Positions 1 to 5,840 are shown, counted from the stretch's first letter. The stretch is 7,359 bases of DNA from Betaproteobacteria bacterium (GCA_020028375.1 JAHZNX010000118.1:1-7359), one strand, 5' to 3'. Notes: generated by a model from the sequence alone, not told the origin. Numbers and translations are program-made.

Positions 1-828
1 CCGCTCGAGATCCACCTCGAGGCCGTCGAGGAAGATGCTGTTCAGCGCGTGGCCCGCGATCTGCGCGAGGGAAGGGTGCGTCTCGATCCGGACGCGCTCC
101 TCCGGCTGCTGCTGCTGGCGTCCCACGCCGATCACGAACAGGCGGTCCGCCCCGAGGTGCAGCGCCGGGCTGACGGGCGCGAACTGGCGCATCGAGCCGT
201 CGCCGAAGTACTCGCGGTTGATGTGCACCGGCGGGAAGATGAACGGCAGCGCGCTGGAGGCGATCAGATGATCGAGCGTGATCGTCATCGGCACGCCGAT
301 GCGCCGCGCGCGCTGCCACGGCTGCAGGCCGGAAACGCCCTGGAAAAAAGTCACCGACTGCCCCGAGGTATAGGCGGAGCAGGTGACGCTGAAGGCGGTG
401 AGATGGCCGGCGTCGATCGAGCGCTGGATCGCTGCGAAGTCGAGATAGCGCCCGAGGAGCGCAACCAGCGGCGCGTTGTCGAGCAGCGAGACCGGCCGGC
501 GGCTGAACGCGCCGCCCGTCAGTGCGGTGTAGACCCAGCGGGCGCTGTTCGCCACCGCGCCCCACGGGTCCGACCGGTAGACGTGATGCACGCGGAAGTT
601 CTTCCATACCAACATCAGCCGCCGCACGCCGCGCCGGAAGTCACCCGCATCCATCGCCAGCACCGCAGCGTTGATCGCGCCCGCGGAGGTTCCGCAGATG
701 ATGGGAAACGGCGTGCTCACCTCGTCCGGCAGCATCTCCGTCAGCGCCCGCAGGACGCCGACCTGGTAGGCGGCCCGCGCGCCGCCGCCGGTCATGATCA
801 GCCCGACTTTCGGCCGCTCGCCCGTCAT
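1..828 (-). CDS. Patatin-like phospholipase, 3' end outside window
   Basis: This reading frame has no stop before the left edge, so the first 276 residues are seen and the C-terminus is missing. The N-terminus carries the patatin oxyanion-hole motif GGGARAAYQ (residues 14-22). The nucleophile elbow GTSAGA follows at 46-51, with Ser48 as nucleophile. The second half of the Ser-Asp dyad is in FGDGSMRQ, with Asp210. These are the hallmarks of bacterial patatin-like lipid acyl hydrolases, which cleave acyl chains from membrane phospholipids; the exact substrate cannot be told. No signal peptide is seen, so it is probably cytoplasmic or secreted by another route. The ATG lies 13 bases after the Nudix stop, and a GAGG overlapping that stop is a possible ribosome site. 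The two genes are thus probably co-transcribed and translationally coupled. Family call is secure; physiological role is not. Confidence 0.93.
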   Translation of the reverse strand, partial: MTGERPKVGLIMTGGGARAAYQVGVLRALTEMLPDEVSTPFPIICGTSAGAINAAVLAMDAGDFRRGVRRLMLVWKNFRVHHVYRSDPWGAVANSARWVYTALTGGAFSRRPVSLLDNAPLVALLGRYLDFAAIQRSIDAGHLTAFSVTCSAYTSGQSVTFFQGVSGLQPWQRARRIGVPMTITLDHLIASSALPFIFPPVHINREYFGDGSMRQFAPVSPALHLGADRLFVIGVGRQQQQPEERVRIETHPSLAQIAGHALNSIFLDGLEVDLER

Positions 829-841
829 GTTTGCCCGCGCC

Positions 842-1474
842 TCAGCGCCGCAGCAGGCGGCACAGGTTGTAGAGCATGCCCGCTGTCGCGCCCCAGATGT
901 AACGCCCCTCGAACGGGATCGCCAGGTAGTGTCGATGCCGGCCGCGGAAGCGGAACTGCCGGCGCTGGTAGCGGGCGGCGTCGAGGAAGTGCTCGAGCGG
1001 CGCCTCGAATACCGCCGCCACCTCGAACGGGTCGGGATTCAGCGCGAACGGCGTCTCGATCCAGCCCACCACCGGCGTAATCCGGAAGCCGGAGGGGATT
1101 TCATATTCGGGCAGCCGTCCGAGCACCGCGACCGATCCGGACGCCAGGCCGATTTCCTCCTGGGTTTCGCGCAATGCGGTCTCCTCGCGGCTCGCGTCGC
1201 CCTCCTCCACCCGCCCCCCGGGAAAGCTGATCTGGCCCGCGTGATCGTCGAGGTGCGCCGTGCGCTGGGTGAACAGCACCTGCACCCCGCCGGAGCGGTC
1301 GATGAGCGGCACCAGCACAGCCGCCTCGGTGACGCGCGTGCCCTCGTGGAGGGCGATCACGTGCAGATCGTCGGGCTCCGGCGACGGTGCGGGCCGCGCG
1401 AGCCTTTCGGCGATGCCCTCCCGTGTCAACGGGAATACCCGGCCGTGCGTTCGTGTTAACTGTCGGGAAGCCAC
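842..1474 (-). CDS. Nudix hydrolase, CoA pyrophosphatase type (NudL/YeaB-like)
   Basis: A 210-residue protein with a Nudix fold. Residues 67-87 (LFTQRTAHLDDHAGQISFPGG) resemble the NuCoA signature that marks CoA-cleaving Nudix enzymes (L-x-T-x-R, then G-x3-FPGG). It runs into the Nudix box at 87-110, with the metal-binding core RETQEEIGL at 102-110. The family hydrolyses CoA and acyl-CoA to 4'-phosphopantetheine derivatives and 3',5'-ADP. The spacing between GG and RE is one residue longer than in MutT, as I recall for CoA-type members. The start taken is a GTG with only a weak AGGA about 16 bases upstream; a start some residues further in is possible because the first 15 residues look poorly conserved. 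A plus-strand promoter overlaps this 5' end. The patatin gene follows after 13 bases, suggesting a two-gene lipid/acyl-CoA unit (inference). Confidence 0.93.
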   Translation of the reverse strand: MASRQLTRTHGRVFPLTREGIAERLARPAPSPEPDDLHVIALHEGTRVTEAAVLVPLIDRSGGVQVLFTQRTAHLDDHAGQISFPGGRVEEGDASREETALRETQEEIGLASGSVAVLGRLPEYEIPSGFRITPVVGWIETPFALNPDPFEVAAVFEAPLEHFLDAARYQRRQFRFRGRHRHYLAIPFEGRYIWGATAGMLYNLCRLLRR

Positions 1475-1482
1475 GCTATAAT
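1456..1482 (+). promoter_or_regulatory. Putative sigma-70 promoter for the 82-residue protein gene
   Basis: A perfect -10 hexamer TATAAT lies at 1477-1482. The -35 is weak: TTAACT at 1456-1461 (four of six matches, 15-bp spacer) or GTTAAC one base earlier (16-bp spacer). Transcription would start near 1489, giving a leader of about 130 bases before the ATG at 1619. The element lies over the first codons of the divergent Nudix gene, so the two transcripts could interfere. The -10 is convincing; the -35 is not. Confidence 0.5.
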
Positions 1483-1570
1483 TGCCAATGTCCTGTTGTA
1501 GCAGGGAATCTTACCCGGGCCCGGCAGGCCATGCATCCGGTGGAATTCCCGGCACGTAGCATGACACGGC

Positions 1571-1597
1571 GCCGGCTTCCGGCCGGCAATCTTTTTT
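1571..1597 (+). terminator. Terminator-like hairpin in the leader (possible attenuator or sRNA end)
   Basis: GCCGGC (1571-1576), a five-base loop and GCCGGC (1582-1587) form a perfect six-pair GC stem. It is followed by AATC and then six T (1592-1597). It sits between the putative promoter and the start codon of the 82-residue protein gene, only about 22 bases before the ATG. It could end a leader RNA of roughly 110 bases, either as an attenuator or as the 3' end of a small RNA. Four bases separate stem and T-tract, which weakens it. CCGGC at 1549-1553 could pair with GCCGG at 1571-1575 as a competing structure. Confidence 0.45.
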
Positions 1598-1618
1598 CAA
1601 CAAGAGAGGGAGATTTGC

Positions 1619-1867
1619 ATGAAGTTCCGCACCATCCTAGTCGCATCCTTGTTCGCTTTGACCAGCGGCGTCGCGTACGCCAATTCCTGCCCGAAGCACA
1701 TTAAGGCGATCGACGCGGCGTTGCCCAAGGCCACGCTGTCCGACGCGCAAAAGGCCGACGTGAAAAAGTACCGCGACGAGGGCGAGAGCCTGCACAAGGC
1801 CGGCAAGCACTCCGAGTCGCTGGAAGCCCTGGCCAAGGCGGAGAAGATCCTCGGCATCAAGATGTAA
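1619..1867 (+). CDS. Small exported helical protein (82 aa), function unknown
   Basis: The protein starts with a clear Sec signal peptide: MKFR, a hydrophobic stretch to about residue 18, then AYA|NS as likely cleavage after residue 21. The mature part is about 61 residues, charged and predicted helical, with one cysteine (Cys24) in a CPKHIKAID segment. The C-terminal half (about 48-80) fits one TPR-like helical hairpin, with Gly55, Gly62, Ser67 and Ala74 at the positions of TPR residues 8, 15, 20 and 27. It would therefore be periplasmic and might bind a partner through this surface. I do not know a defined function for the family. A strong ribosome site (GAGAGGGAG) precedes the ATG by about seven bases. 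It is the only plus-strand gene here and forms a single-gene unit closed by a strong terminator. Confidence 0.88.
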   Translation: MKFRTILVASLFALTSGVAYANSCPKHIKAIDAALPKATLSDAQKADVKKYRDEGESLHKAGKHSESLEALAKAEKILGIKM

Positions 1868-1885
1868 GCTGGTTTTCACCCCCTA

Positions 1886-1914
1886 ATCCCCGCCCGCGCG
1901 GCGGGGATTTTTTT
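1886..1914 (+). terminator. Rho-independent terminator of the 82-residue protein gene
   Basis: A nine-pair stem (ATCCCCGCC at 1886-1894 with GGCGGGGAT at 1900-1908, loop CGCGC) runs directly into seven T (1908-1914). It begins 18 bases after the TAA stop. On the minus strand the hairpin is not followed by T, so it acts for the plus strand only. Confidence 0.92.
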
Positions 1915-1937
1915 GTACTGCCGCCGCCTTCGAAGAC

Positions 1938-1953
1938 GGCCGAATTCGCGGCC
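1938..1953 (-). other. Short hairpin downstream of the 88-residue protein gene
   Basis: GGCCG (1938-1942) and CGGCC (1949-1953) form a five-pair stem with a six-base loop, about 26 bases past the stop of the minus-strand gene ending at 1979. There is no T-tract, so it is at best a weak 3' end. The convergent gap 1868-1978 holds only this and the plus-strand terminator. Confidence 0.25.
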
Positions 1954-1978
1954 GGGGGCCGGTGGCGCGCCGCGCGTG

Positions 1979-2245
1979 CTACTTCTTCAGCTTCAGCGGC
2001 AGGTACGGCTCCGCGCATCTGATGATATCGGTGTTCGTCGATTGCTCCAGGCAGTGCCGGGCGTCCTCTTTGACGGCGGATTGTCCGGGACCCTGCACGA
2101 TCGTTATTTCCTTCTGGGGCGCGGGCTTCATCTCTTCCTTCATCGCGCCTGCCGGAGCGGCTGCGGGCTTGTCGGCCGGCGCCTGGCCGTAAACGGTCCC
2201 GGAAGCCAGCACCGCGATTAACGCCGCCATCACGATTCGCTTCAT
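1979..2245 (-). CDS. Small exported two-cysteine protein (88 aa), function unknown
   Basis: A signal peptide (MKRIV, hydrophobic to about residue 15, cleavage probably after VYG at residue 20) is followed by a low-complexity Ala/Pro/Lys linker (about 22-45). The C-terminal segment ARHCLEQSTNTDIIRCAEPY (62-81) holds two cysteines, Cys65 and Cys77. The C-x11-C arrangement with the 'CL...N..I..CAE.Y' pattern recalls small periplasmic proteins I have seen in betaproteobacteria without an assigned function; the cysteines may form a disulfide. The ATG has an AGAGGAG ribosome site about seven to thirteen bases upstream. The gene lies on the same strand behind the protease and the 140-residue protein, but a 181-base gap with several repeats separates it from them, so it may have its own promoter. 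No partner or reaction can be assigned. Confidence 0.85.
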   Translation of the reverse strand: MKRIVMAALIAVLASGTVYGQAPADKPAAAPAGAMKEEMKPAPQKEITIVQGPGQSAVKEDARHCLEQSTNTDIIRCAEPYLPLKLKK

Positions 2246-2316
2246 ACTCCAGCTCCTCTAGAACGAAATTCCATATTAATCAGTGGCATACACTACAAAC
2301 TTCGGTCTATTCCCAC

Positions 2317-2343
2317 CGCCGAATCGAAACTTTACGCCGAATC
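2317..2343 (-). repeat. Direct repeat GATTCGGCG x2, 18-bp period
   Basis: CGCCGAATC occurs at 2317-2325 and again at 2335-2343 (GATTCGGCG in the direction of the downstream gene), separated by nine AT-richer bases. It lies 72 to 98 bases upstream of the 88-residue protein start, where a regulator site would be expected. No regulator is recognised, and no good promoter hexamers were found nearby. Confidence 0.35.
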
Positions 2344-2360
2344 AACGCGTTAGTCACGAG

Positions 2361-2409
2361 CCCACCCGTGCGTGGTGGGACGGCGGGTGATCGAGCCCGC
2401 CCGCCGTCC
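2361..2409. repeat. Two overlapping inverted repeats after the 140-residue protein gene
   Basis: The first stem pairs CCCACC (2361-2366) with GGTGGG (2374-2379). The second is a perfect ten-pair stem, GGACGGCGGG (2378-2387) with CCCGCCGTCC (2400-2409). They share bases 2378-2379, so both cannot be fully formed together. They begin 18 bases past the stop of the gene ending at 2427. No T-tract follows on either strand, so this is not a standard terminator; it could stabilise a 3' end or separate the two small-protein transcripts. Confidence 0.5.
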
Positions 2410-2426
2410 GTGTCCGCATCACGTTT

Positions 2427-2849
2427 TCAGTTCTTCCACTCGAAGGTGAGCTTGCGGTGCTTCCCCTGCTCGACGGTCACGTTCTGCAGGATCACAACCC
2501 CGCTGTAGGTCGCGCTCACGGCGTATTCGCCGACGGGCAGGTTCGCGAGCAGCAGGTCACCCTCAGCCTTCGCCCGCAGCATGAGCTTGCCGTCACGGTT
2601 CTTGATCATGACGTCGATGTCGGCCGGTTGCTGGCGGAGCGATGGCCCCTTGCGCGCGAATTCCAGCTCGAGCGGGTAGTAGCGGGCCACATGTCGCATG
2701 GCGGCTGTGTCCTCTTTGCTCTTGCCGGACGCGAGATAGGCAACTGCGCCCCCGCTCCTGTCCGCCGTTCCCGTGGTGGCCGCGGCGGGGGCCGCAGCTG
2801 CAAGAGCGGCGGTGAACAGCAAAATGCCGAATGCGGATTGAGTAAACAT
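2427..2849 (-). CDS. Exported protein with carboxypeptidase-regulatory-like domain (140 aa)
   Basis: The start is set at the ATG at 2849, preceded by AAAGGAA eight bases away. A longer frame opens with a GTG at 2921, but its extra 24 residues look like untranslated leader and precede a clean signal peptide. Residues 1-24 are that signal peptide (hydrophobic, ending in an Ala-rich APAAA). Residues about 55-138 have alternating hydrophobic strands: YPLELEF, DIDVMIKNRDGKLML, then LANLPVGEYAVSATY (102-116) and a terminal KLTFEW. The LPVGEYxVSA pattern is typical of carboxypeptidase-regulatory-like beta-sandwich domains, which are structural or binding modules without catalysis. It is therefore probably periplasmic. 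It lies 101 bases behind the protease gene on the same strand without an intervening T-rich terminator, so it may share the protease transcript. Substrate or partner unknown. Confidence 0.85.
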   Translation of the reverse strand: MFTQSAFGILLFTAALAAAAPAAATTGTADRSGGAVAYLASGKSKEDTAAMRHVARYYPLELEFARKGPSLRQQPADIDVMIKNRDGKLMLRAKAEGDLLLANLPVGEYAVSATYSGVVILQNVTVEQGKHRKLTFEWKN

Positions 2850-2950
2850 GGTCGGGTTCCTTTGATTGAAGTTGATGGGGGGTTGGCCGCGCAGGGCAGC
2901 GTGCGTTTTGGAGGCGCGCACTGCCCGGGCAGCCCGGCTTTTTGTCCGGC

Positions 2951-4411
2951 TCAGCCGAGCTCCACCGGGACAAAAATCTTGGCCTCGTTACGCTGTAGCA
3001 GGAGCGCCACGGACTTCCTGGACTTTGCGATCTGGTCGCGCAATTGCTCGACGTCCGTCACCGGTGCGTTGTTCACCGAGAGGATGATGTCGCCCGGCCG
3101 CACGCCGGCCCTGGCCGCCGCACCGCCGGCGTTCTCGACCAGTACGCCTGCGCTGACGCCTGCCCGCTTCTGCTCGTCCGGCGTCAGCGCGCGCACGGCA
3201 ACGCCCAGGCGGCCCTGCTGAGTTGCGTCCGCCGGTGCCGGCGTCATGGCCGCCTTGGCCGGCTTGAGCTCGCCAACTGTGACCATGAGTTCGCGCGCAG
3301 CGCCCTTGCGCCACACTTCGACCGTTGCGGTCGAACCGGGCTTGAAATCCGCGATGGTGACCGGCAGCTCCACCGAGCTTGCGATTTCCCTGCCGTTCAC
3401 CTTGAGGATCACGTCACCCGTCTCGATCCCCGCTTTGGCCGCCGGCCCGTCCTTTTCGACCGAACTCACCAGAGCGCCGGTGGGCTTCTTCAGACCGAAA
3501 GACTCGGCGAGCGGCTGGCTCACTTCCTGGATCGTGACGCCGATGCGGCCGCGCGTGACCTTGCCGTGCTGCGCGAGCTGGTCCATGACCCTGGCCGCGA
3601 CATCGACCGGGATTGCGAACGACAGGCCCTGGTAGCCGCCGGTGCCGCTGTAGATCTGGGCGTTGATACCGATCACCTCGCCCCTGAGATTGAAGAGCGG
3701 CCCGCCCGAATTGCCGGGATTGACCGCCACATCGGTCTGGATGAATGGAACGTAGGTGCCGTCCGGCAGCGCGCGCGATGTCGCGCTCACGATGCCCGCC
3801 GTCACGGTATTCTCGAATCCGTATGGCGAGCCGATCGCCACCACCCACTCCCCGACGCGCACGTCCTTCGCATCGCCCAGCTTGACGGTCGGCAGATCCC
3901 TGGCGTCGATCCGGAGCAGCGCGATGTCGGTCTGCGCGTCGCTGCCCACGACCTTCGCCTTGAACTCGCGCCGGTCGGTGAGCTTCACCGTCACTTCGGA
4001 GGCGTCCGCCACGACGTGAGCGTTGGTGAGAATCAGGCCGTCCCGGCTCACGATGAAGCCGGAGCCGACGCCGTGCTGCGGCGTGTCGCCGCGCGGAAAC
4101 GGCATGCCGAAGCGCCTGAAGAATTCGTAGAACGGGCTGTCCGGCCCGAATTGGGGCATCGCCCAGGACTCCTTCCCCGCCCCTGCCGTCCGCATTACGC
4201 TGACGTTTACGACTGCCGGCCCGTGGCGCTCGGCGAGCGCGGCGAAATCGGGCATGGCCCGGACGGCGTACGGCGCCGCGGCCGGTGCCTGGGTGGCGCT
4301 GGATCCGGTGCGCGCGTACGCGATCGCCGGGTCGTACAGCTTGATGAGACCCGCGCCCGCCGTGATGACGCCGGCGGCAATTAATGCAGCGGTAACAGCT
4401 TTGATGCGCAT
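2951..4411 (-). CDS. Do/DegQ-family periplasmic serine endoprotease (MucD-like)
   Basis: A 486-residue HtrA protease of normal length. An N-terminal hydrophobic segment (about 5-22) is a signal peptide or membrane anchor, with possible cleavage after AYA at 33. The trypsin-like domain follows with a complete triad: His132 in TNAHVV, Asp162 in DIALL and Ser235 in NPGNSGGP. Two PDZ domains lie at about 288-380 (GRIGVTIQEV, GDVILKVNG) and 400-483 (GRLGVAVRAL, GDIILSVNN). The loop between the N-terminus and the catalytic His is short, more like DegQ/MucD than E. coli DegP with its long LA loop. The family degrades or holds misfolded envelope proteins in the periplasm. AAAGGAGA lies about eight bases before the ATG. 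A PmrA/QseB-type box and a -10-like TAGCAT precede it, suggesting control by the neighbouring two-component system. Confidence 0.97.
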   Translation of the reverse strand: MRIKAVTAALIAAGVITAGAGLIKLYDPAIAYARTGSSATQAPAAAPYAVRAMPDFAALAERHGPAVVNVSVMRTAGAGKESWAMPQFGPDSPFYEFFRRFGMPFPRGDTPQHGVGSGFIVSRDGLILTNAHVVADASEVTVKLTDRREFKAKVVGSDAQTDIALLRIDARDLPTVKLGDAKDVRVGEWVVAIGSPYGFENTVTAGIVSATSRALPDGTYVPFIQTDVAVNPGNSGGPLFNLRGEVIGINAQIYSGTGGYQGLSFAIPVDVAARVMDQLAQHGKVTRGRIGVTIQEVSQPLAESFGLKKPTGALVSSVEKDGPAAKAGIETGDVILKVNGREIASSVELPVTIADFKPGSTATVEVWRKGAARELMVTVGELKPAKAAMTPAPADATQQGRLGVAVRALTPDEQKRAGVSAGVLVENAGGAAARAGVRPGDIILSVNNAPVTDVEQLRDQIAKSRKSVALLLQRNEAKIFVPVELG

Positions 4412-4437
4412 GATCGTCTCCTTTCGAAATGAGCGAA

Positions 4438-4456
4438 CCGAAGCGTTTCGCTTCGG
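4438..4456 (-). other. Stem-loop in the 5' leader of the protease gene
   Basis: CCGAAGCG (4438-4445) and CGCTTCGG (4449-4456) form a perfect eight-pair stem with a three-base loop (AAA in the transcript). If transcription starts about seven bases after the -10-like hexamer, this hairpin would sit at the very 5' end of the protease mRNA, upstream of the AAAGGAGA ribosome site. It could protect the message or affect translation; there is no T-tract, so it is not a terminator. Confidence 0.5.
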
Positions 4457-4465
4457 GCGACGATC

Positions 4466-4471
4466 ATGCTA
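4466..4471 (-). promoter_or_regulatory. Possible -10 element of the protease promoter
   Basis: TAGCAT on the minus strand (four of six matches to TATAAT) lies exactly ten bases after the end of the PmrA/QseB-type box. No good -35 is present, as expected where a PhoB-family activator bound over the -35 region replaces it. Spacing supports the call; the hexamer itself is weak. Confidence 0.4.
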
Positions 4472-4476
4472 GGGAG

Positions 4477-4503
4477 CGCGCCTTAAACCAGACTTAAGGC
4501 GCG
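4477..4503 (-). repeat. Perfect 10-bp inverted repeat after the kinase stop
   Basis: CGCGCCTTAA (4477-4486) and TTAAGGCGCG (4494-4503) are perfect complements around a seven-base loop. The repeat begins 11 bases after the kinase stop codon and completely contains the regulator box at 4482-4498. In the kinase transcript it would fold as a strong hairpin, but no T-tract follows, so termination there would be weak or Rho-dependent. Confidence 0.6.
4482..4498 (-). promoter_or_regulatory. PmrA/QseB-type box upstream of the protease gene
   Basis: In gene orientation the site reads CTTAAG-TCTGG-TTTAAG. This is a full match to YTTAAK-N5-YTTAAK, two half-sites 11 bp apart, the arrangement bound by PmrA- and QseB-type response regulators. 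It starts 71 bases upstream of the protease ATG and ten bases before a -10-like TAGCAT. Fifteen of sixteen bases are identical to the element in front of the neighbouring response regulator gene, which belongs to that family. Binding itself is inferred. Confidence 0.7.
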
Positions 4504-4514
4504 AACGGGGAACA

Positions 4515-5840
4515 TCAGGTGGGCGGGGCGGTTCCCGCAAGCGGCAGCGTGACGCGGGCCGTGAGCCCGCGCTCGCCGGGACCGTCGGCGAGCGCGATGC
4601 GCCCGCGGTGGCGCTCGACGACTTTCTTCACGATGGCGAGCCCGAGCCCGCTGCCGCCCGCGCCGCCGCCGACGCGCCGGTAGAATCGGTCAAACACCCG
4701 CTCGCGCTCGTCGGCCGGGATGCCCGGGCCGGAGTCCGTTACTTCGATAACGGCCTCGCCTTGCGCCATGAACGTCGAGACGTCCACCCGACCCCGCTCC
4801 GGGGTGTAGCGCACCGCGTTGTCCACCAGGTTCGCGATCAGCACGCGCAGCCCCTCGCGATCGCCGGTGACGCGGAGCGGTTCCGCGCCGACCATGCCGA
4901 GGTCCATCGCCTTCGCCTCGGCGAACGGCATGAGTTCCGCAATCACCAGCCGCGCGAGCCCGACGAGCTCGACCTCGGCGAACGGTCGAGCCCCCGCTTC
5001 AGGCTCCTGGCGCGCGAGGGTGAGGAGCTGCTCCACCACGTGCATCGCGCGCGTAATCCCCTCCTTGACCGCGTCGAGCGCCACCTTGCGCTCTGCGTCG
5101 CCCGCGGCGCGCTCGAGGAGCTGCGCCTGCAGCCGGAGCGCGGTGAGCGGCGTCCTCAGCTCGTGCGCCGCATCGGCCACGAATTGCCGCTGGCTCTCGA
5201 GCGCGGCTCCGAGCCGCCGCAGGAGGTCATTGAGCGCCTCGACAAGCGGCCGCACTTCCTGCGGCAGGCGGCGATCCGCCAGCGGCGCAAGTGTCGCTGG
5301 CGTGCGCGCCTGCACCGCCGCGGCGATCGCCTCGAGGGGGCGCAGTCCGCGCCCGACCGTGAGCCAGATGAGCAGGCCGAGCGCGGGCAGCAACAGGAGA
5401 ACCGGCGCGATCGTGCGCAGCGCGGCGGCGGCGGCGAACTTCTCGCGCATGCTCATCGGCTGGGCGACCTGAAAGACGAGCTCGCGCTGCCGCAGGCTGA
5501 ACACTCGCCACGCTCCCACGTCGGTCTCGACCGTCTCGTAGCCGAGGCGGGCGCCCGCGGGCAGCGCCGCCTGCGGGCGCGAGAGATAGATCCGCACCCC
5601 ATCGGCTCCCCACACCTGGATCGCGAAATCGAAGTCCTCGGCCGCCGGTCCCGGAGCGGTCGCCGCAGGCGCGCCGAAGGCCTGATCGCGCAGCGAGAGC
5701 GCCATCTGCCTCAGCTGGTAGTCGAACAGTTCGTCGAGCTCAGCGCGCGCCTGGCGGTAGACCGCGGCCGCGCCCAGGAATACGGCGGCAAGCACGAGGC
5801 CGAGCAGGCCGAAGAGCAGCTGCCGTTTGATCGAGCTCAT
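4515..5840 (-). CDS. Sensor histidine kinase, QseC/PmrB-like
   Basis: A 441-residue inner-membrane kinase. Transmembrane helix 1 (about 8-28) and helix 2 (about 143-162) enclose a periplasmic sensor of about 115 residues. A HAMP-like linker (about 163-212) is followed by the dimerisation/phosphoacceptor helix with His226 in VADAAHELRTPLTALRL. The ATPase domain has the N box NLVDNAVRYTP (337-347), the G1 box DSGPGIP (369-375), the F box RFYRR and the G2 box GSGLGLAIV (396-404). All catalytic motifs are intact. It senses an envelope signal and passes phosphate to the partner regulator; the ligand cannot be told, as the sensor region has no metal-binding pattern that I recognise. Its ATG overlaps the regulator stop in ATGA (5837-5840), so the two are translationally coupled. 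Orthology to qseC rather than another member of the group is not settled. Confidence 0.96.
   Translation of the reverse strand: MSSIKRQLLFGLLGLVLAAVFLGAAAVYRQARAELDELFDYQLRQMALSLRDQAFGAPAATAPGPAAEDFDFAIQVWGADGVRIYLSRPQAALPAGARLGYETVETDVGAWRVFSLRQRELVFQVAQPMSMREKFAAAAALRTIAPVLLLLPALGLLIWLTVGRGLRPLEAIAAAVQARTPATLAPLADRRLPQEVRPLVEALNDLLRRLGAALESQRQFVADAAHELRTPLTALRLQAQLLERAAGDAERKVALDAVKEGITRAMHVVEQLLTLARQEPEAGARPFAEVELVGLARLVIAELMPFAEAKAMDLGMVGAEPLRVTGDREGLRVLIANLVDNAVRYTPERGRVDVSTFMAQGEAVIEVTDSGPGIPADERERVFDRFYRRVGGGAGGSGLGLAIVKKVVERHRGRIALADGPGERGLTARVTLPLAGTAPPT

Noticed and set aside
49..1080. Long plus-strand frame (343 codons) opposite the patatin and Nudix genes
   Set aside because: Arg/Ala/Pro/His-rich translation without domains, antisense to two genes with intact catalytic motifs; a by-product of high GC.
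1387..1704. Plus-strand frame of 105 codons running through the leader
   Set aside because: Crosses the putative promoter and the terminator-like hairpin, has no ribosome site and shows no conserved feature.
1597..1860. Minus-strand frames of about 80 codons opposite the 82-residue protein gene
   Set aside because: The plus-strand frame has a signal peptide, a strong ribosome site and its own terminator; the opposite frames have none of these.
2246..2310. Promoter hexamers for the 88-residue gene (TTGTAG with TAATAT)
   Set aside because: Weak matches (three and four of six) with a 14-bp spacer, too short for a sigma-70 promoter.
2850..2921. Upstream GTG start for the 140-residue protein (would give 164 residues)
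   Set aside because: It places 24 unrelated residues before a clean signal peptide and lacks a ribosome site, whereas the ATG at 2849 has AAAGGAA at good spacing.
2921..2932. Palindrome CTGCCCGGGCAG between the protease and the 140-residue gene as a terminator
   Set aside because: No loop and no T-tract on either strand; chance palindrome in GC-rich DNA is sufficient.
3044..4384. Plus-strand frame of 446 codons opposite the protease gene
   Set aside because: Compositionally biased shadow of a gene with a full catalytic triad and two PDZ domains; no motif or ribosome site.
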